64,000 nt of DNA from Hyphomicrobiales bacterium. Lineage in GTDB: Bacteria; Pseudomonadota; Alphaproteobacteria; Rhizobiales; Rhizobiaceae. A model generated the notes under the pieces. It worked only from the letters and a program-made list of their open reading frames with translations, was not told where the DNA came from and ran no database searches. Shown piece after piece: positions 19,655 through 29,200 of this stretch (its first letter is position 1; each line of letters starts with the position of its first letter). The stretch is taken from positions 62,001-126,000 of the forward strand of contig UCCA01000002.1 in NCBI GenBank assembly GCA_900470805.1, written 5' to 3'. The position numbers were made by a program, and so were the translations under genes.

Positions 19655-19683
19655 CAGCTTGGTGGGTTTTACAGCCTTTAAGA

Positions 19684-19947
19684 TCAATATTCCGGTCTGA
19701 GCTCAATCTCTGCCTTGCTCTCATCGATCTCGCTCTGTGCTGCCTCGAGCGTTGCTTCCTCGCTGTAATAAGACCTGCTATCGACCGGCGGCAGCTCGCC
19801 GTTCAGGTCGGAGACACGGTAAAACCAGATTTCATTGGACCGCTTGATTGTCAGTCTGAAGCGGCCGTGACTGGCGTAAGGCTCACCACTTGCGTTGCGG
19901 TTCCATCTCAGGTGCGCGTAGTTCGTTTTCTTCTTGAAGAGGCGCAT
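19684..19947 (-). CDS. Small conserved-looking hypothetical protein (87 aa)
   Basis: Begins with a basic stretch MRLFKKKTNYAHLRWNRN, then a probable small beta-sheet (GRFRLTIKRSNEIWFYRVSD), and ends in an acidic helix (EEATLEAAQSEIDESKAEIE). There is no signal peptide, membrane segment or cysteine. No domain is recognised. It lies about 100 bp beyond the stop of the export operon, in the same direction. It could be read through from that operon, but nothing indicates a role in export. Confidence 0.6.
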   Translation of the reverse strand: MRLFKKKTNYAHLRWNRNASGEPYASHGRFRLTIKRSNEIWFYRVSDLNGELPPVDSRSYYSEEATLEAAQSEIDESKAEIELRPEY

Positions 19948-20050
19948 TTTCGCATCCTTTCATCAGCATTCCGAGAGGTAAAAATACGCCCTTCGATTTT
20001 ATAATAAAGTTCTTATGCTTCCAATGGTTTCATAATCGTTATCCCTGCGG

Positions 20051-22177
20051 TCACGCGCCGGCCTCCCGAACGAGAACTTTTACAACCTGTCGCCACACGC
20101 GACCCGCGATGCTCTCGCCCTTGCCATCAACGACGACGACACCTCTGATGGTTTGCGACAAAGGCGCTTCGGTCGCCTCTGCCGTGATCGCATATTGTGC
20201 CGCGACGGGACTCAACCTGACGCGTTCATGTCCGCTCTGCGGATGAACCGCAATCTCTCCGTGAAATTCGGATGTGAGCTGCGGAATGTCGATTTCGGCC
20301 GCTCCGGCGGACGCAATGGACGAGAGCCGAACCGGCAGCCGTGAGAGCGAGAGATCATCCGGCACGAACCAGCCTTGCGCGCCTGTCTCGATCCGCCCTC
20401 GATCGGACCCCGTCACAAAGCCCCTTGCGGTCATCCTCGAGGTATCGGCGATCGTCGCCAACTGATCTTTCCGGCTGATCCAGCGACCGACATGGACCTG
20501 CGGATCGATATCGGCCACGGTTCCGTCGAAAGGTGCACGCACGATTAGCGACGATTGTCGCCGGATCAGCCCATCCCGTTTTGCCTCAAGTGCGGCCAGT
20601 TGCGATTGAAGGATACCGCGATCGACGAGGTTTTGCGGGTCGGCCTGAACACGCGCAAGGCGGTAGCCGGTCAGTTCCGCTTCTATCTGTGTGGTGCGGA
20701 GCTCCTGTTGCAACTCCGGACGGCTGATGACGAAGAGCACATCGTCCTTCCTGACGACGTCGCCGCGCTTGGCGCCGATCTGCTCGATTCTGCCTGGCTC
20801 GACGGGAAAGAGCCGGGTGAAGACGCTGGGATAGAGCGCTGCCGGCGCCGACACGCTTTTGAAGATAGGTAGGGAGCATAGCAGCAGAAGGGCAAGCAAC
20901 AGGCTGAAAGATAGCCAGCTCCGACGGCTTGCGATGATCTCATGGCGCATCTGCCACCACTCCCTGATTTCGGACAGCACCGGACGAAGGATGAAGAAAC
21001 CGATCTCGACGGCAAACAGCATGACGCCGACAATCTTGATGGTGAAATGGTAGACGAGCAGCGCGATGCCGAAATACAGGAACAGCCGGTAGATCGCAGT
21101 GGCGATGGCGTAAAGCGTGACGGTCGCGTCGAGCTTTGGGCCGAAACGGTCCGGTCGTTCCTCGGCGGTGTTGAACAGCATGCGTCGGAGCCGCCAGCGC
21201 AGATGCCGGAACGCCCGTGGCTGCAGATTCTCGACACCCAGCAGGTCGGCGAAGATGTAGTAGCCGTCGAAGCGCATGAACGGATTGAGGTTGACGATCA
21301 GGCTGAGAACCCAGCCGGTCGCCGCCAGCACGAACGCCGCTGAGCGAAATGGCCCGTCGGGCAGAAAAACCCAGAGCAACATCGCAAACACCGCGATATG
21401 GATTTCCGTGAGAACGCCGGCCATGTCGATGCGAAGCCGCTGAAACCGCGACTTCAACCGCCAGGCATCGCTGACATCGGTATAGAGCAGCGGCACCAGC
21501 ACCATGAAGGCGATCCCCATGGTCGGCACCCGGCAACCATGACGCCGCGCGACATAGGCGTGGCCGAGCTCATGCATGGATTTGATGAAGCCGACCGACA
21601 GCACCGACACGATGATGCCTTCCGGGGTGAACACATAGGGGAAGGTGCCGGTGAACGCATCCCATTGCCGCGAGACCAGGTATAGGCCGAGAATTGCGGC
21701 GACCACTGTCAGGATCTGGAAGCCGGGGCTGAAGACAATGGCGACGTAGGGGGCCGTCTTCCTGATGAAGCGGTCAGGCCGCACCAGTGGGATCCGGAAG
21801 AAGAGATAGTTGTGAATGAGCCGCATGAACAGCGAATGGCGTCTTGTCGCGCTGGCATGCAGCGCACGCCACGTCCCGGATGCCGGCTCTCGCACGAAAA
21901 AGCTCGCCTCCAGCATCCGGATGGCGGCTTGAACTTCCTCCTGCTCTGGTGTTCGGCCGAATTGCGCATCAACGGCCTGAACGAGCCCGCGCATGGATCG
22001 GGCGATGTTCCATAGGCTCAGTAGCTGAAACATTTCGAAAGTGATGCGAAAGAAGCGATTACGGACCGGATCGAGCACGATCCAGACGGGCTCGCCGGAT
22101 AGCCCTGTTCCGCCGCGAACGATCTGCAGGTCCTCGCGCAGTGGCGGCAGCCAGAGGTCCTGTGGGGCGGTATTCAT
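20051..22177 (-). CDS. M50-type membrane metalloprotease/HlyD fusion, exporter component
   Basis: 708-residue inner-membrane protein with three parts. Residues about 15-97 (VWIVLDPVRNRFFRITFEMF, then EVQAAIRMLEASFFV) resemble a PqqD-like winged-helix leader-binding domain; this reading is inference. Residues about 145-440 form a polytopic site-2-type protease with zinc motif HELGH (202-206) and distal ligand motif NPFMRFDGYY (298-307, Asp304), so the active site looks intact. After a further membrane helix (about 420-440) comes a HlyD-like periplasmic arm: lipoyl halves around VEPGRIEQIGAKRGDVV and VRAPFDGTVADIDPQVHVG, with a coiled segment between. It overlaps the preceding adaptor gene by four bases and is last in the four-gene operon. 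The probable job is accepting, trimming and passing the giant protein encoded divergently. No ABC ATPase is present. Confidence 0.88.
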   Translation of the reverse strand: MNTAPQDLWLPPLREDLQIVRGGTGLSGEPVWIVLDPVRNRFFRITFEMFQLLSLWNIARSMRGLVQAVDAQFGRTPEQEEVQAAIRMLEASFFVREPASGTWRALHASATRRHSLFMRLIHNYLFFRIPLVRPDRFIRKTAPYVAIVFSPGFQILTVVAAILGLYLVSRQWDAFTGTFPYVFTPEGIIVSVLSVGFIKSMHELGHAYVARRHGCRVPTMGIAFMVLVPLLYTDVSDAWRLKSRFQRLRIDMAGVLTEIHIAVFAMLLWVFLPDGPFRSAAFVLAATGWVLSLIVNLNPFMRFDGYYIFADLLGVENLQPRAFRHLRWRLRRMLFNTAEERPDRFGPKLDATVTLYAIATAIYRLFLYFGIALLVYHFTIKIVGVMLFAVEIGFFILRPVLSEIREWWQMRHEIIASRRSWLSFSLLLALLLLCSLPIFKSVSAPAALYPSVFTRLFPVEPGRIEQIGAKRGDVVRKDDVLFVISRPELQQELRTTQIEAELTGYRLARVQADPQNLVDRGILQSQLAALEAKRDGLIRRQSSLIVRAPFDGTVADIDPQVHVGRWISRKDQLATIADTSRMTARGFVTGSDRGRIETGAQGWFVPDDLSLSRLPVRLSSIASAGAAEIDIPQLTSEFHGEIAVHPQSGHERVRLSPVAAQYAITAEATEAPLSQTIRGVVVVDGKGESIAGRVWRQVVKVLVREAGA

Positions 22178-23568
22178 AGTCCCAGCCGTTGCCGTATCGC
22201 GGCGATCGGTCTGCGGAACAGATAATAGGCCAATGGCACTTTCTCGCCGAAGATCTGCGATGTGCCGCGGATGCCTAGACGCAATCCACCCTCGGGCACA
22301 GCGTCGAAGCCGGCGTAAACACGGTAGGCCAGGACATTGCCCTCGATCATCTGCGGATCGAAGGACGACGAGAGCGTCTTGGCCGCCACCGGGTGCAGCG
22401 GATCGGCGTCGAGAAAGGCGCTGACGGTGGCCCCGTTCTCGACCGCGATCGCATCCGCCACCGGGACGTCGATGCGCAGCTGGACACGGTCCGGATCGGC
22501 GACTTCCATCACTCGTTCGCCGATCGACACCGGCCGACCGATCCAGTCGCGCTTGTCGGTGAAGATTGCCACCCCGTCGGTTTCAGCCTTGACGCTGGCG
22601 CGCGCCAGCATGTCAGCTGCGTAATCGCGCTTGGCGGAGGCGACGCTCAGCTCGCTTCGCGTCACTGCGAGATCCCGTCTGGCATCGGGGTCGGCGATGG
22701 CGCGTTGGCTGATCTGCATCAGCCGCGCCTGCGCCACCTTCACATCCTGCTCGGCGACCTGAAGCTCGTTGCGAAGCGCGGTATCGGCGAGCCTGAAGAG
22801 CGGCTGTCCCTTCGTGACAGGGTCATTGGGATTGACGAGCATCTCCTCGATCGCGCCATCGAGGGGCGCGGCGACGATCTCCGGCGCCACGGGCACCACT
22901 TCGCTAGGGGCAAGGACGGTCATGTGGACAGGGATAAACATGGCGGCCGCCGCGAGAAGCGCGGCCACGGCAATCACCGGCTTCACGGGCAGGCTGCGTT
23001 TCAGCCGACGTGTTCCGCTCAGCGCACCCCAGGCATGGGCGTAGGTTTCGGCCAGGCGCTCCGCGAGCAGGAGATCGGCGTCCTGCCAGGGCGCTTCTCG
23101 GGCGAGGAGCATTCCGGCAAAGACATGCGCGTCACGCAGTTGAAATGGCAACCAGACCATGAACTGAAAGGGGTAGCTGTCCTGCTCGATTTCACCGGGC
23201 GGGCAGTAGGCTGGAAGCGCGAATGCCTTGTTTTTCGACAGGCCGGCTTCGAGACGGAGTTGCCTGATCAGCCCTTCGACAAACCGGATGCGAGGGGAAT
23301 TCCGATCCACCGCCCCGATCGACGAAACGGTTTCGACCTTGGCAGTGCTCCTGGCGACGGAAAGCACGAAGATCTGCCGCGCCTTGGTCAGCTTCATGGT
23401 TTCGTTGGCAATGAGAAACCGGAGTTCGCCGACACTGTCCACTCGACGCGCATCCGCCTCGATGCGCAGCAAGATCTCAAGCGGTTGCGGACCGGCTGTT
23501 ACAGGCGGCTGCAGCTTCACGGTTTCGCCAAGCGGTTTCTGGGTTCGCTGCATGGGTTCTCGCCTCAT
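22174..23568 (-). CDS. HlyD-family adaptor with cytoplasmic GAF-like domain
   Basis: 464 residues. Residues about 25-190 are cytoplasmic and read like a GAF-type sensor or docking domain (LEILLRIEADARRVDSVGEL; LTKARQIFVLS; MLLAREAPWQDADLLLAERL). One membrane segment (about 195-217) leads to a periplasmic HlyD-type portion: lipoyl halves around VAAPLDGAIEEMLVNPNDPV and SVKAETDGVAIFTDKRDWIG, with an Ala/Gln-rich coiled coil between. The C-terminus ends with a basic amphipathic stretch (YYLFRRPIAAIRQRLGL). Its ATG overlaps the stop of the upstream adaptor gene (ATGA). An alternative start five codons in is possible. It probably forms the membrane-spanning ring with the M50/HlyD protein. The fused GAF-like domain is unusual for an adaptor. 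Confidence 0.82.
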   Translation of the reverse strand: MRREPMQRTQKPLGETVKLQPPVTAGPQPLEILLRIEADARRVDSVGELRFLIANETMKLTKARQIFVLSVARSTAKVETVSSIGAVDRNSPRIRFVEGLIRQLRLEAGLSKNKAFALPAYCPPGEIEQDSYPFQFMVWLPFQLRDAHVFAGMLLAREAPWQDADLLLAERLAETYAHAWGALSGTRRLKRSLPVKPVIAVAALLAAAAMFIPVHMTVLAPSEVVPVAPEIVAAPLDGAIEEMLVNPNDPVTKGQPLFRLADTALRNELQVAEQDVKVAQARLMQISQRAIADPDARRDLAVTRSELSVASAKRDYAADMLARASVKAETDGVAIFTDKRDWIGRPVSIGERVMEVADPDRVQLRIDVPVADAIAVENGATVSAFLDADPLHPVAAKTLSSSFDPQMIEGNVLAYRVYAGFDAVPEGGLRLGIRGTSQIFGEKVPLAYYLFRRPIAAIRQRLGL

Positions 23569-24326
23569 TCGCCCGGAGGTTTGAAGGTTGTCGGGCCGCT
23601 CATGCCCGGCAAGACCCCCGTCGTGTCGCCGGAGAAGCGCCCGGTGATCTTGACGGTCTGGCTAACGGGATCGACGGTCGCGCCGATCCGGATGATATCG
23701 ACCGGCAGCGTCTTGGTGGTCTCGTCTATGCGCATCGAAAACTGCTCGCCGCTACGTAGCCACCGGAGCCAGATCGAGGGCACCAGTACATCAATGAGCA
23801 AATCGTTGCTGGCGACGATGTGCATGATCGGACGGCTCGGCTCCGGCGTCTCGTGGGCGTGCGAAGGCATGGCGCCAATCCGGCCGTCAAACGGTGCTGC
23901 TATGGTGCAGCGGCCGAGCTTGCTGCGGTAGGCATCGGCCTCGCCGGCGGCCTGATTGGCCTTGGCGCGCGACAGCTCGACCTCGAATTTGCCGGCCGCG
24001 TTGGAGCGGGCCAGACGCTCGTCGTTGGCAACGGCAATCTGCGCCGCGGCCAGCGCCGCCTCCGCGGACTTCAGCTGCGCCTGGATATCCCCGCATTCGA
24101 ATGTCGCAAGGACATCGCCCTTGCTGAAGCTCTCGCCTTCCTTGAACGGCAGGCTTGCGATCGGAAAGCCGAGATCGCTCGATATCGATGCCTCGTCCGC
24201 CGCCCGCACAATGCCGCGCAAGCCCTGCAGCACGGCATTGGTATCCGGCTGTTGATCGCCCGCCGCGAACACAGTGCCGCCAATCGCCAGCTGGATCGAC
24301 ACAATGAGTGCTGCAATGCGCTTCAC
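23565..24326 (-). CDS. Periplasmic HlyD/MFP-type adaptor
   Basis: 253 residues. A GTG start at 24326 is chosen: AAGGA lies upstream in the 19-bp gap after the TolC-like stop, and it yields a signal peptide (KRIAALIVSIQLAIGGTVFA). An ATG at 24380 would give 18 more residues, overlap the upstream gene and bury the signal peptide. The mature protein has the adaptor layout: GLRGIVRAADEASISSDLGF and FKEGESFSKGDVLATFECGD (lipoyl half), an Ala-rich hairpin, CTIAAPFDGRIGAMPSHAHE (second half), then a beta-barrel ending GVLPGMSGPTTFKPPGE. It is shorter than typical adaptors and lacks a membrane anchor. It probably bridges the TolC-like protein and the two membrane-bound HlyD proteins of the operon. 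Confidence 0.82.
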   Translation of the reverse strand: MKRIAALIVSIQLAIGGTVFAAGDQQPDTNAVLQGLRGIVRAADEASISSDLGFPIASLPFKEGESFSKGDVLATFECGDIQAQLKSAEAALAAAQIAVANDERLARSNAAGKFEVELSRAKANQAAGEADAYRSKLGRCTIAAPFDGRIGAMPSHAHETPEPSRPIMHIVASNDLLIDVLVPSIWLRWLRSGEQFSMRIDETTKTLPVDIIRIGATVDPVSQTVKITGRFSGDTTGVLPGMSGPTTFKPPGE

Positions 24327-24345
24327 GGCCAACGTCCTTCCATCT

Positions 24346-25809
24346 CTATTTGACAGCCACCAAGTCAGTCTTCTGTTCACCGCGCTCTAGCCACATGTTG
24401 CGCAGTTCGGTCGCCATGTCGTTGACCGGTTGGGTGGTGCGCAGCGTCTGCGGGAACGGGTCGATGCCGAGCGAGGCGTAGATGTTGGCGTAGGCGTTCT
24501 GCAAGTCGGCATAGGCCATGTCGAGCTTGGCGTCGGCCAGAAGCGCGTTCATCTCTTCGCGGATCAGCATCTGCTCGCTGGTTTTCTGCGCCGCCGTTTC
24601 CGACCGAACCTGGGTCAGGATCCGATGGGAGACATTGGAAAGCGCCGACGCCGTCGAGTAGGAGTGTTTCAGATGCGCATAGCGCGCACGGCTGATATGG
24701 ACCTGCGTCATGACAGCCATGGCAACGGAGAGCGAGCGGGTATCGAGCGCCTGCTTTTCCGCATCGATCTTCTTCACGACAGCGGGCATTGTCGCCAGTT
24801 TCATCAGGTTGAAGCTGACTTTGGCGCCCCAGGAGACCCAGTCGTTGGTGGCGATGAATTCGTTGGAGTCGTAGTTCGGTCCGGCGTAGAAATTGATGCC
24901 AGGCAGAAGGTCCAGCAGGGCCGCGTCCACTTCGCGCTCGTTGATCCGCAGCCGATAGGAGATCTCACGCATTTCCGGGCGGTTGGTGACGGCGATGTTG
25001 AACATCTCGTCCGAGGTGTAGCTGATCTTCAGCTGCGTATCGCGCCGCGTCGGCACCGCGAGCGCGAAGGGCGTGCCTGGTTTCACGTTCATCAGTGCTG
25101 CTAGCTGGGTCTTGGCGACCATCAGCTCGCCCTCCAGCAATTCGACCTCGCGCTTCACCTCGATCAGTTCGCGCTCGTAGGTCAGCGCCACCAGCGGCGA
25201 CGTCTCTCCGTTGGAAGACAGGTTTCGCGTATCCTTCAAGGCACGCGCGACACGGCCTTCAAGCGCGCGCATGCGCCCGACCAACCGCTCATAGCTGACG
25301 GCGCGCCAGTAGGCAGTGCGCACGTCCTCGATCACCTTATTGACCATCCGCCGTTTCATCTCGTCCTGTACCAGGACCTCGTCGGTCGCCTGCTTGGCGC
25401 GGACATAGGAGAGGCCGAAATCGAGGATGTTCCAAGAAGCAGTCAGATCGGCCGTCACGATACTATCATCGCGCGTAGAGGGCTCGCTGGCATCGGCCTG
25501 ACTGCGCCCGGCATAGCCAGCGCTTGATACAATCTTTGGGAGTGCGGAATAGCTGACCAGATCCGCTTCCCGCAATTTCAGTGCTGCCTGCATGACCTCC
25601 ACCTTGGTGTCGAGGTTGTATTTCAGGGCTCTCGCCATGGCTTCATAGAGATCCACCTTGTCTGAGATGGGCTCCTGGTTGGCCGTGGCAAGGGCAAGTC
25701 TCTGCTTGCCGAAATTCGCATGCGCTTCCGGAGGGAGTGGTTTGGGCGTAACGGTACACCCTGTCGCGATCAGACCGGCGGAAAGCGCGACAATTGCAGG
25801 AAATTTCAT
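24346..25809 (-). CDS. TolC-like outer-membrane channel lipoprotein
   Basis: 487 residues and first gene of the export operon. The signal MKFPAIVALSAGLIATGC carries a lipobox (Cys18), as in OprM-type channels. Two tandem outer-membrane-factor repeats are visible: long helical stretches (LYEAMARALKYNLDTKVEVM; EDVRTAYWRAVSYERLVGRM; ERELIEVKREVELLEGELMV) around beta segments such as DLTASWNILDFGLSYVRAKQ in the first half and WVSWGAKVSFNLMKLATMP in the second. These would build the trans-outer-membrane barrel and periplasmic tunnel as a trimer. The upstream region faces the giant gene and contains a perfect CtrA-type site about 155 bp before this start. Confidence 0.88.
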   Translation of the reverse strand: MKFPAIVALSAGLIATGCTVTPKPLPPEAHANFGKQRLALATANQEPISDKVDLYEAMARALKYNLDTKVEVMQAALKLREADLVSYSALPKIVSSAGYAGRSQADASEPSTRDDSIVTADLTASWNILDFGLSYVRAKQATDEVLVQDEMKRRMVNKVIEDVRTAYWRAVSYERLVGRMRALEGRVARALKDTRNLSSNGETSPLVALTYERELIEVKREVELLEGELMVAKTQLAALMNVKPGTPFALAVPTRRDTQLKISYTSDEMFNIAVTNRPEMREISYRLRINEREVDAALLDLLPGINFYAGPNYDSNEFIATNDWVSWGAKVSFNLMKLATMPAVVKKIDAEKQALDTRSLSVAMAVMTQVHISRARYAHLKHSYSTASALSNVSHRILTQVRSETAAQKTSEQMLIREEMNALLADAKLDMAYADLQNAYANIYASLGIDPFPQTLRTTQPVNDMATELRNMWLERGEQKTDLVAVK

Positions 25810-26238
25810 TGAAACTGTTCCTCAAACCTTTTTCCGCCTGCGACTGAGTCTGAGGTAGCCGGTATGCGCGGATATGCAATCACGGGGTATGCATTCTTCG
25901 GATCTGGCGGCCCCGCAGAGCTCGAAATTGCCGTCGAATTGGCTTCAGTCTTTGCCAACATGGTTAATCGAGCCTTAACAAAATGCAATTTTTCAGCGTA
26001 TTCTTTATTGCCAGTGGCTAATTGATGCTTCAGTAAGGTGCATGGTGTGATTCCTGTCATGGTTGATTTAGGAATAACTAAATGGATCACTGGAATATTA
26101 GTAGGTTGTTAATGGCATGCTCACTAGGGTTGAGATTGCCGGTGTAGGGAGCCGGCGCTGAGGTGAACTGAGACAGAAGATTGCCGGGCTAATACGGGCA
26201 CCCGGTCAACAGAAACGCGTTGTCGTGGAGGAAACCCC
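25810..26238. other. Divergent promoter region of exporter operon and giant gene
   Basis: 429 bp, noticeably AT-richer than its surroundings from about 25940 to 26120. It holds a perfect CtrA-type site (25964-25979) and the ribosome site of the giant gene (GGAGG seven bases before 26239). An open frame on the minus strand overlapping it has no protein-like features. The shared region fits joint control of exporter and cargo. Confidence 0.7.
25964..25979. promoter_or_regulatory. Putative CtrA-binding site between exporter operon and giant gene
   Basis: TTAATCGAGCCTTAAC matches TTAA-N7-TTAAC exactly. It lies about 155 bp before the TolC-like start and 260 bp before the giant start, so it could serve either or both. 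Function is inference. Confidence 0.55.
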
Positions 26239-29200
26239 ATGAACGAACGGTACGTGCGCCCCGACCCCGACCGCAGTGCAAAGCTGCCGGGAAGGAATGC
26301 CAAGCCGAAATACGGCGCCATGCTCATGGAGTTGGAGCAGCGCATCGCCTTCGACGCTGCCGGTGCGGCGACAGTGGAAAAATCCCAAGAGAAGGCGCAC
26401 CAGGATCAGGCCGACCATGGCGATGCCGATACGATGGCGCATGATGGCGGAAGTGATGGCCACGAAGCGCTGGTTTCAGCGCTGGTCGATCACCAGGCAG
26501 AATCAGCGGCATCGGATACTGCTGCCGTTGCCCAGCCGCGTCAGGTCGTCGTGATCGATTCGTCGGTTCCCGATTACCAATCGCTCGTCAAGGATCTCGG
26601 CGATAATTTCAAGATCCTCGTGGTCGGTCCCGACGAGAACGGCGTCCATGAACTGGCCGAGACTCTGGCCTCGATGCATGATGTCGAGGCGATCCATATC
26701 ATATCGCACGGCAAGGACGGTTTCCTGCAGCTCGGCACGTCGTCCTTGACGACGAACACGATGGCGACGGACTATGCCGCCGACCTCACATCTATGCGGG
26801 ACTCGCTGACCGGTGATGCGGACATTTTGGTCTATGGCTGTAATTTCGCGGAAGGCGAGGCCGGCGCAGGCGCGGTGAAAATGCTCGGGTATCTTACGGG
26901 CGCCGATATCGCCGCGTCCACCGATGCGACGGGCAGTGCTGCGCTCGGCGGAAACTGGGACCTTGAATATCATGACGGCGACATCGGGTCTGATCTGGTC
27001 GGCACCGAGCGGAGCCACTCCGATTTCGCCGATACCCTCAACATTGCGACTTCGAACGGCAATGGCGCGCTGCTGGTGTCAGCAGGCAGGTCTATCTACA
27101 GCGTCGATGTGCTGACAGGCAAGGCGACGATGATCACCACCGCGCCGGGAAGCATCGGCGGCATCAACTTGTCGGGCACGATAAATTCCCTGGCTGTCGA
27201 TCAGACGAATGGACTGATTTACTACGCTGACAGTAATGCCGTGTCGGGAAACAAGGCGCTATTTGCCTACGACTATATCGGCAACACCCACATCCTGATT
27301 GATTCGGATCTGACCACGGGCGCCACGACCAACATCGTGACGGGTGATTCCGGCGTCGGCGGCGGGGCTTCCACCTTCCACAACGGTGCGCTTTATCTCG
27401 GCATCGAGAACCTGACGGGAACGAACAACGACCAGATTTATCGTATCACCTTCAGCAGTAACGGTCGCACGATGACTGGGGCCACGACATTCGGCTCGGT
27501 GATCACCGCTGCCAATGACTGGGGCGATTTTGCGATCGACGGCACGAACGGCACGTTGCTCAGCATCACCACGACAGGAATCACGCGATATAACCTGACG
27601 ACGGGCGCGATCATCGACAGTTTCGCCAATGCCAGTGGTGGAGCAGATGGCCAGGGCGGCGGCGATATTAACGGCAACACTTATCTTGTCGGTGGCGATA
27701 TCCGCCAGATCAATCCGGTGACCGGTGCTGCCATTGGATCGGCTATAACGATAACCACCAACGGCTCGACAGCACTCACCAACATCTCGGACGCTGCGCG
27801 GTGGACGCCGCCGACGGGGACGATCGGCGACAAGGTTTTCAACGACATCGACAAAAGCGGCACCTTCAATGCCGGCGACGTCGGCATCGGCAATGTCACT
27901 GTTCAGCTGATCGACGACGTCAACGGCGACGGCGTAGCCAACACCGGGGAGCGCGTTCTCGCCACCGATACGACCGATGCCAACGGCAACTACCTCTTCA
28001 CCGGCGTGCTTCCCGGCCAATATGTCGTCCGCGTCAACGACGCGAACGGCGTGCTCGGCGCCGCGCCCTCCACCACCTCAGGCGCAACACAATCGCTGGC
28101 GCTTGCCACTATCGGCGCGTCCAATCTGGCGGGCGATTTCGGCTACGTCGCGCAGCCACCTATCGTTGACTTGAACTCGGGCACGACGCCGACGCAGATC
28201 ATCACCAACGGCGCCACCCCTGGCACCACCGGATGGACAGCAGGCGGCAGTGCCGGCGCGACGGGCAATGGCGGCTATGCCTGGACGTTGAACGGCGGAA
28301 CCGGAACACTCACCCAGGCCAACGTGTCCGGCTGGACCGACGGCCTTGCGCCATCGGGTGCAGCTCAGCTGACGTTCGATCTCGGCTGGAGCAACGATCT
28401 TCTGCTGGGAATTACGAACGACAATAATACGCCGGCGACACTCGACGTCACAATTGGCGGCGTCCTCTACGCGCGCATCACCACGGGTACCTTAAACGGA
28501 ACGCCGAACACGGCGACCATCACCTATTTCAATGGCGCATCGGGCTCGCCTTCCACAGTTGCTGCCTCTGCTGCAGGTACGACCGCATGGGGCCGCACAG
28601 CTGTCACGATCAACCTGCCATCAACGGTGGTTGCAACCGGAGATCTGGTGTTCAGCTATTCCGCTGTCGGCGGACTACTGACGCCGAGCACCGACGACAT
28701 CTTCATCGATAACGTCAGCGCCTTCAGGAATGTCGATAGCGTTGCCGGCGTCAATTACGCGACGACCTATACTGAAAATGGTGCCGGTATGTCGATCGCC
28801 AGCGCTGCCGCGGATGTGCGCGATCTCGACAGCACCACCATGCGCTCGGCGAGCATCGTCCTCACCAATGCCCAGGCCGGCGATCTCCTGACCGTGGGTA
28901 CCCTGCCATCCGGCATCAGCGGATCGGTCGATACGTCAGTTGCTGGGCAGGTGACCGTGACGCTGACAGGCACGGCAAGCAAGGCCAACTATGCCGCGGC
29001 GATCCGCGCCATCACGTTCTCCAACAGTGGCGATAACCCAGGCACGACATCACGCCTCGTCAACGTTACGGTCAATGACGGAGGCTTGAGCTCCGCCGTT
29101 GCCACCACGACGATTTCTGTCGTCGCCGTCAACGATGCCCCGGTCAATACTCTTCCGGTCTCGGGCTGGACAACAAACGAAGACACCAGCCTGACGCTCA

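Noticed and set aside
25806..26090. Minus-strand open frame before the TolC-like gene
   Set aside because: It lies in the AT-rich promoter region, overlaps the TolC-like start and has no protein-like pattern.
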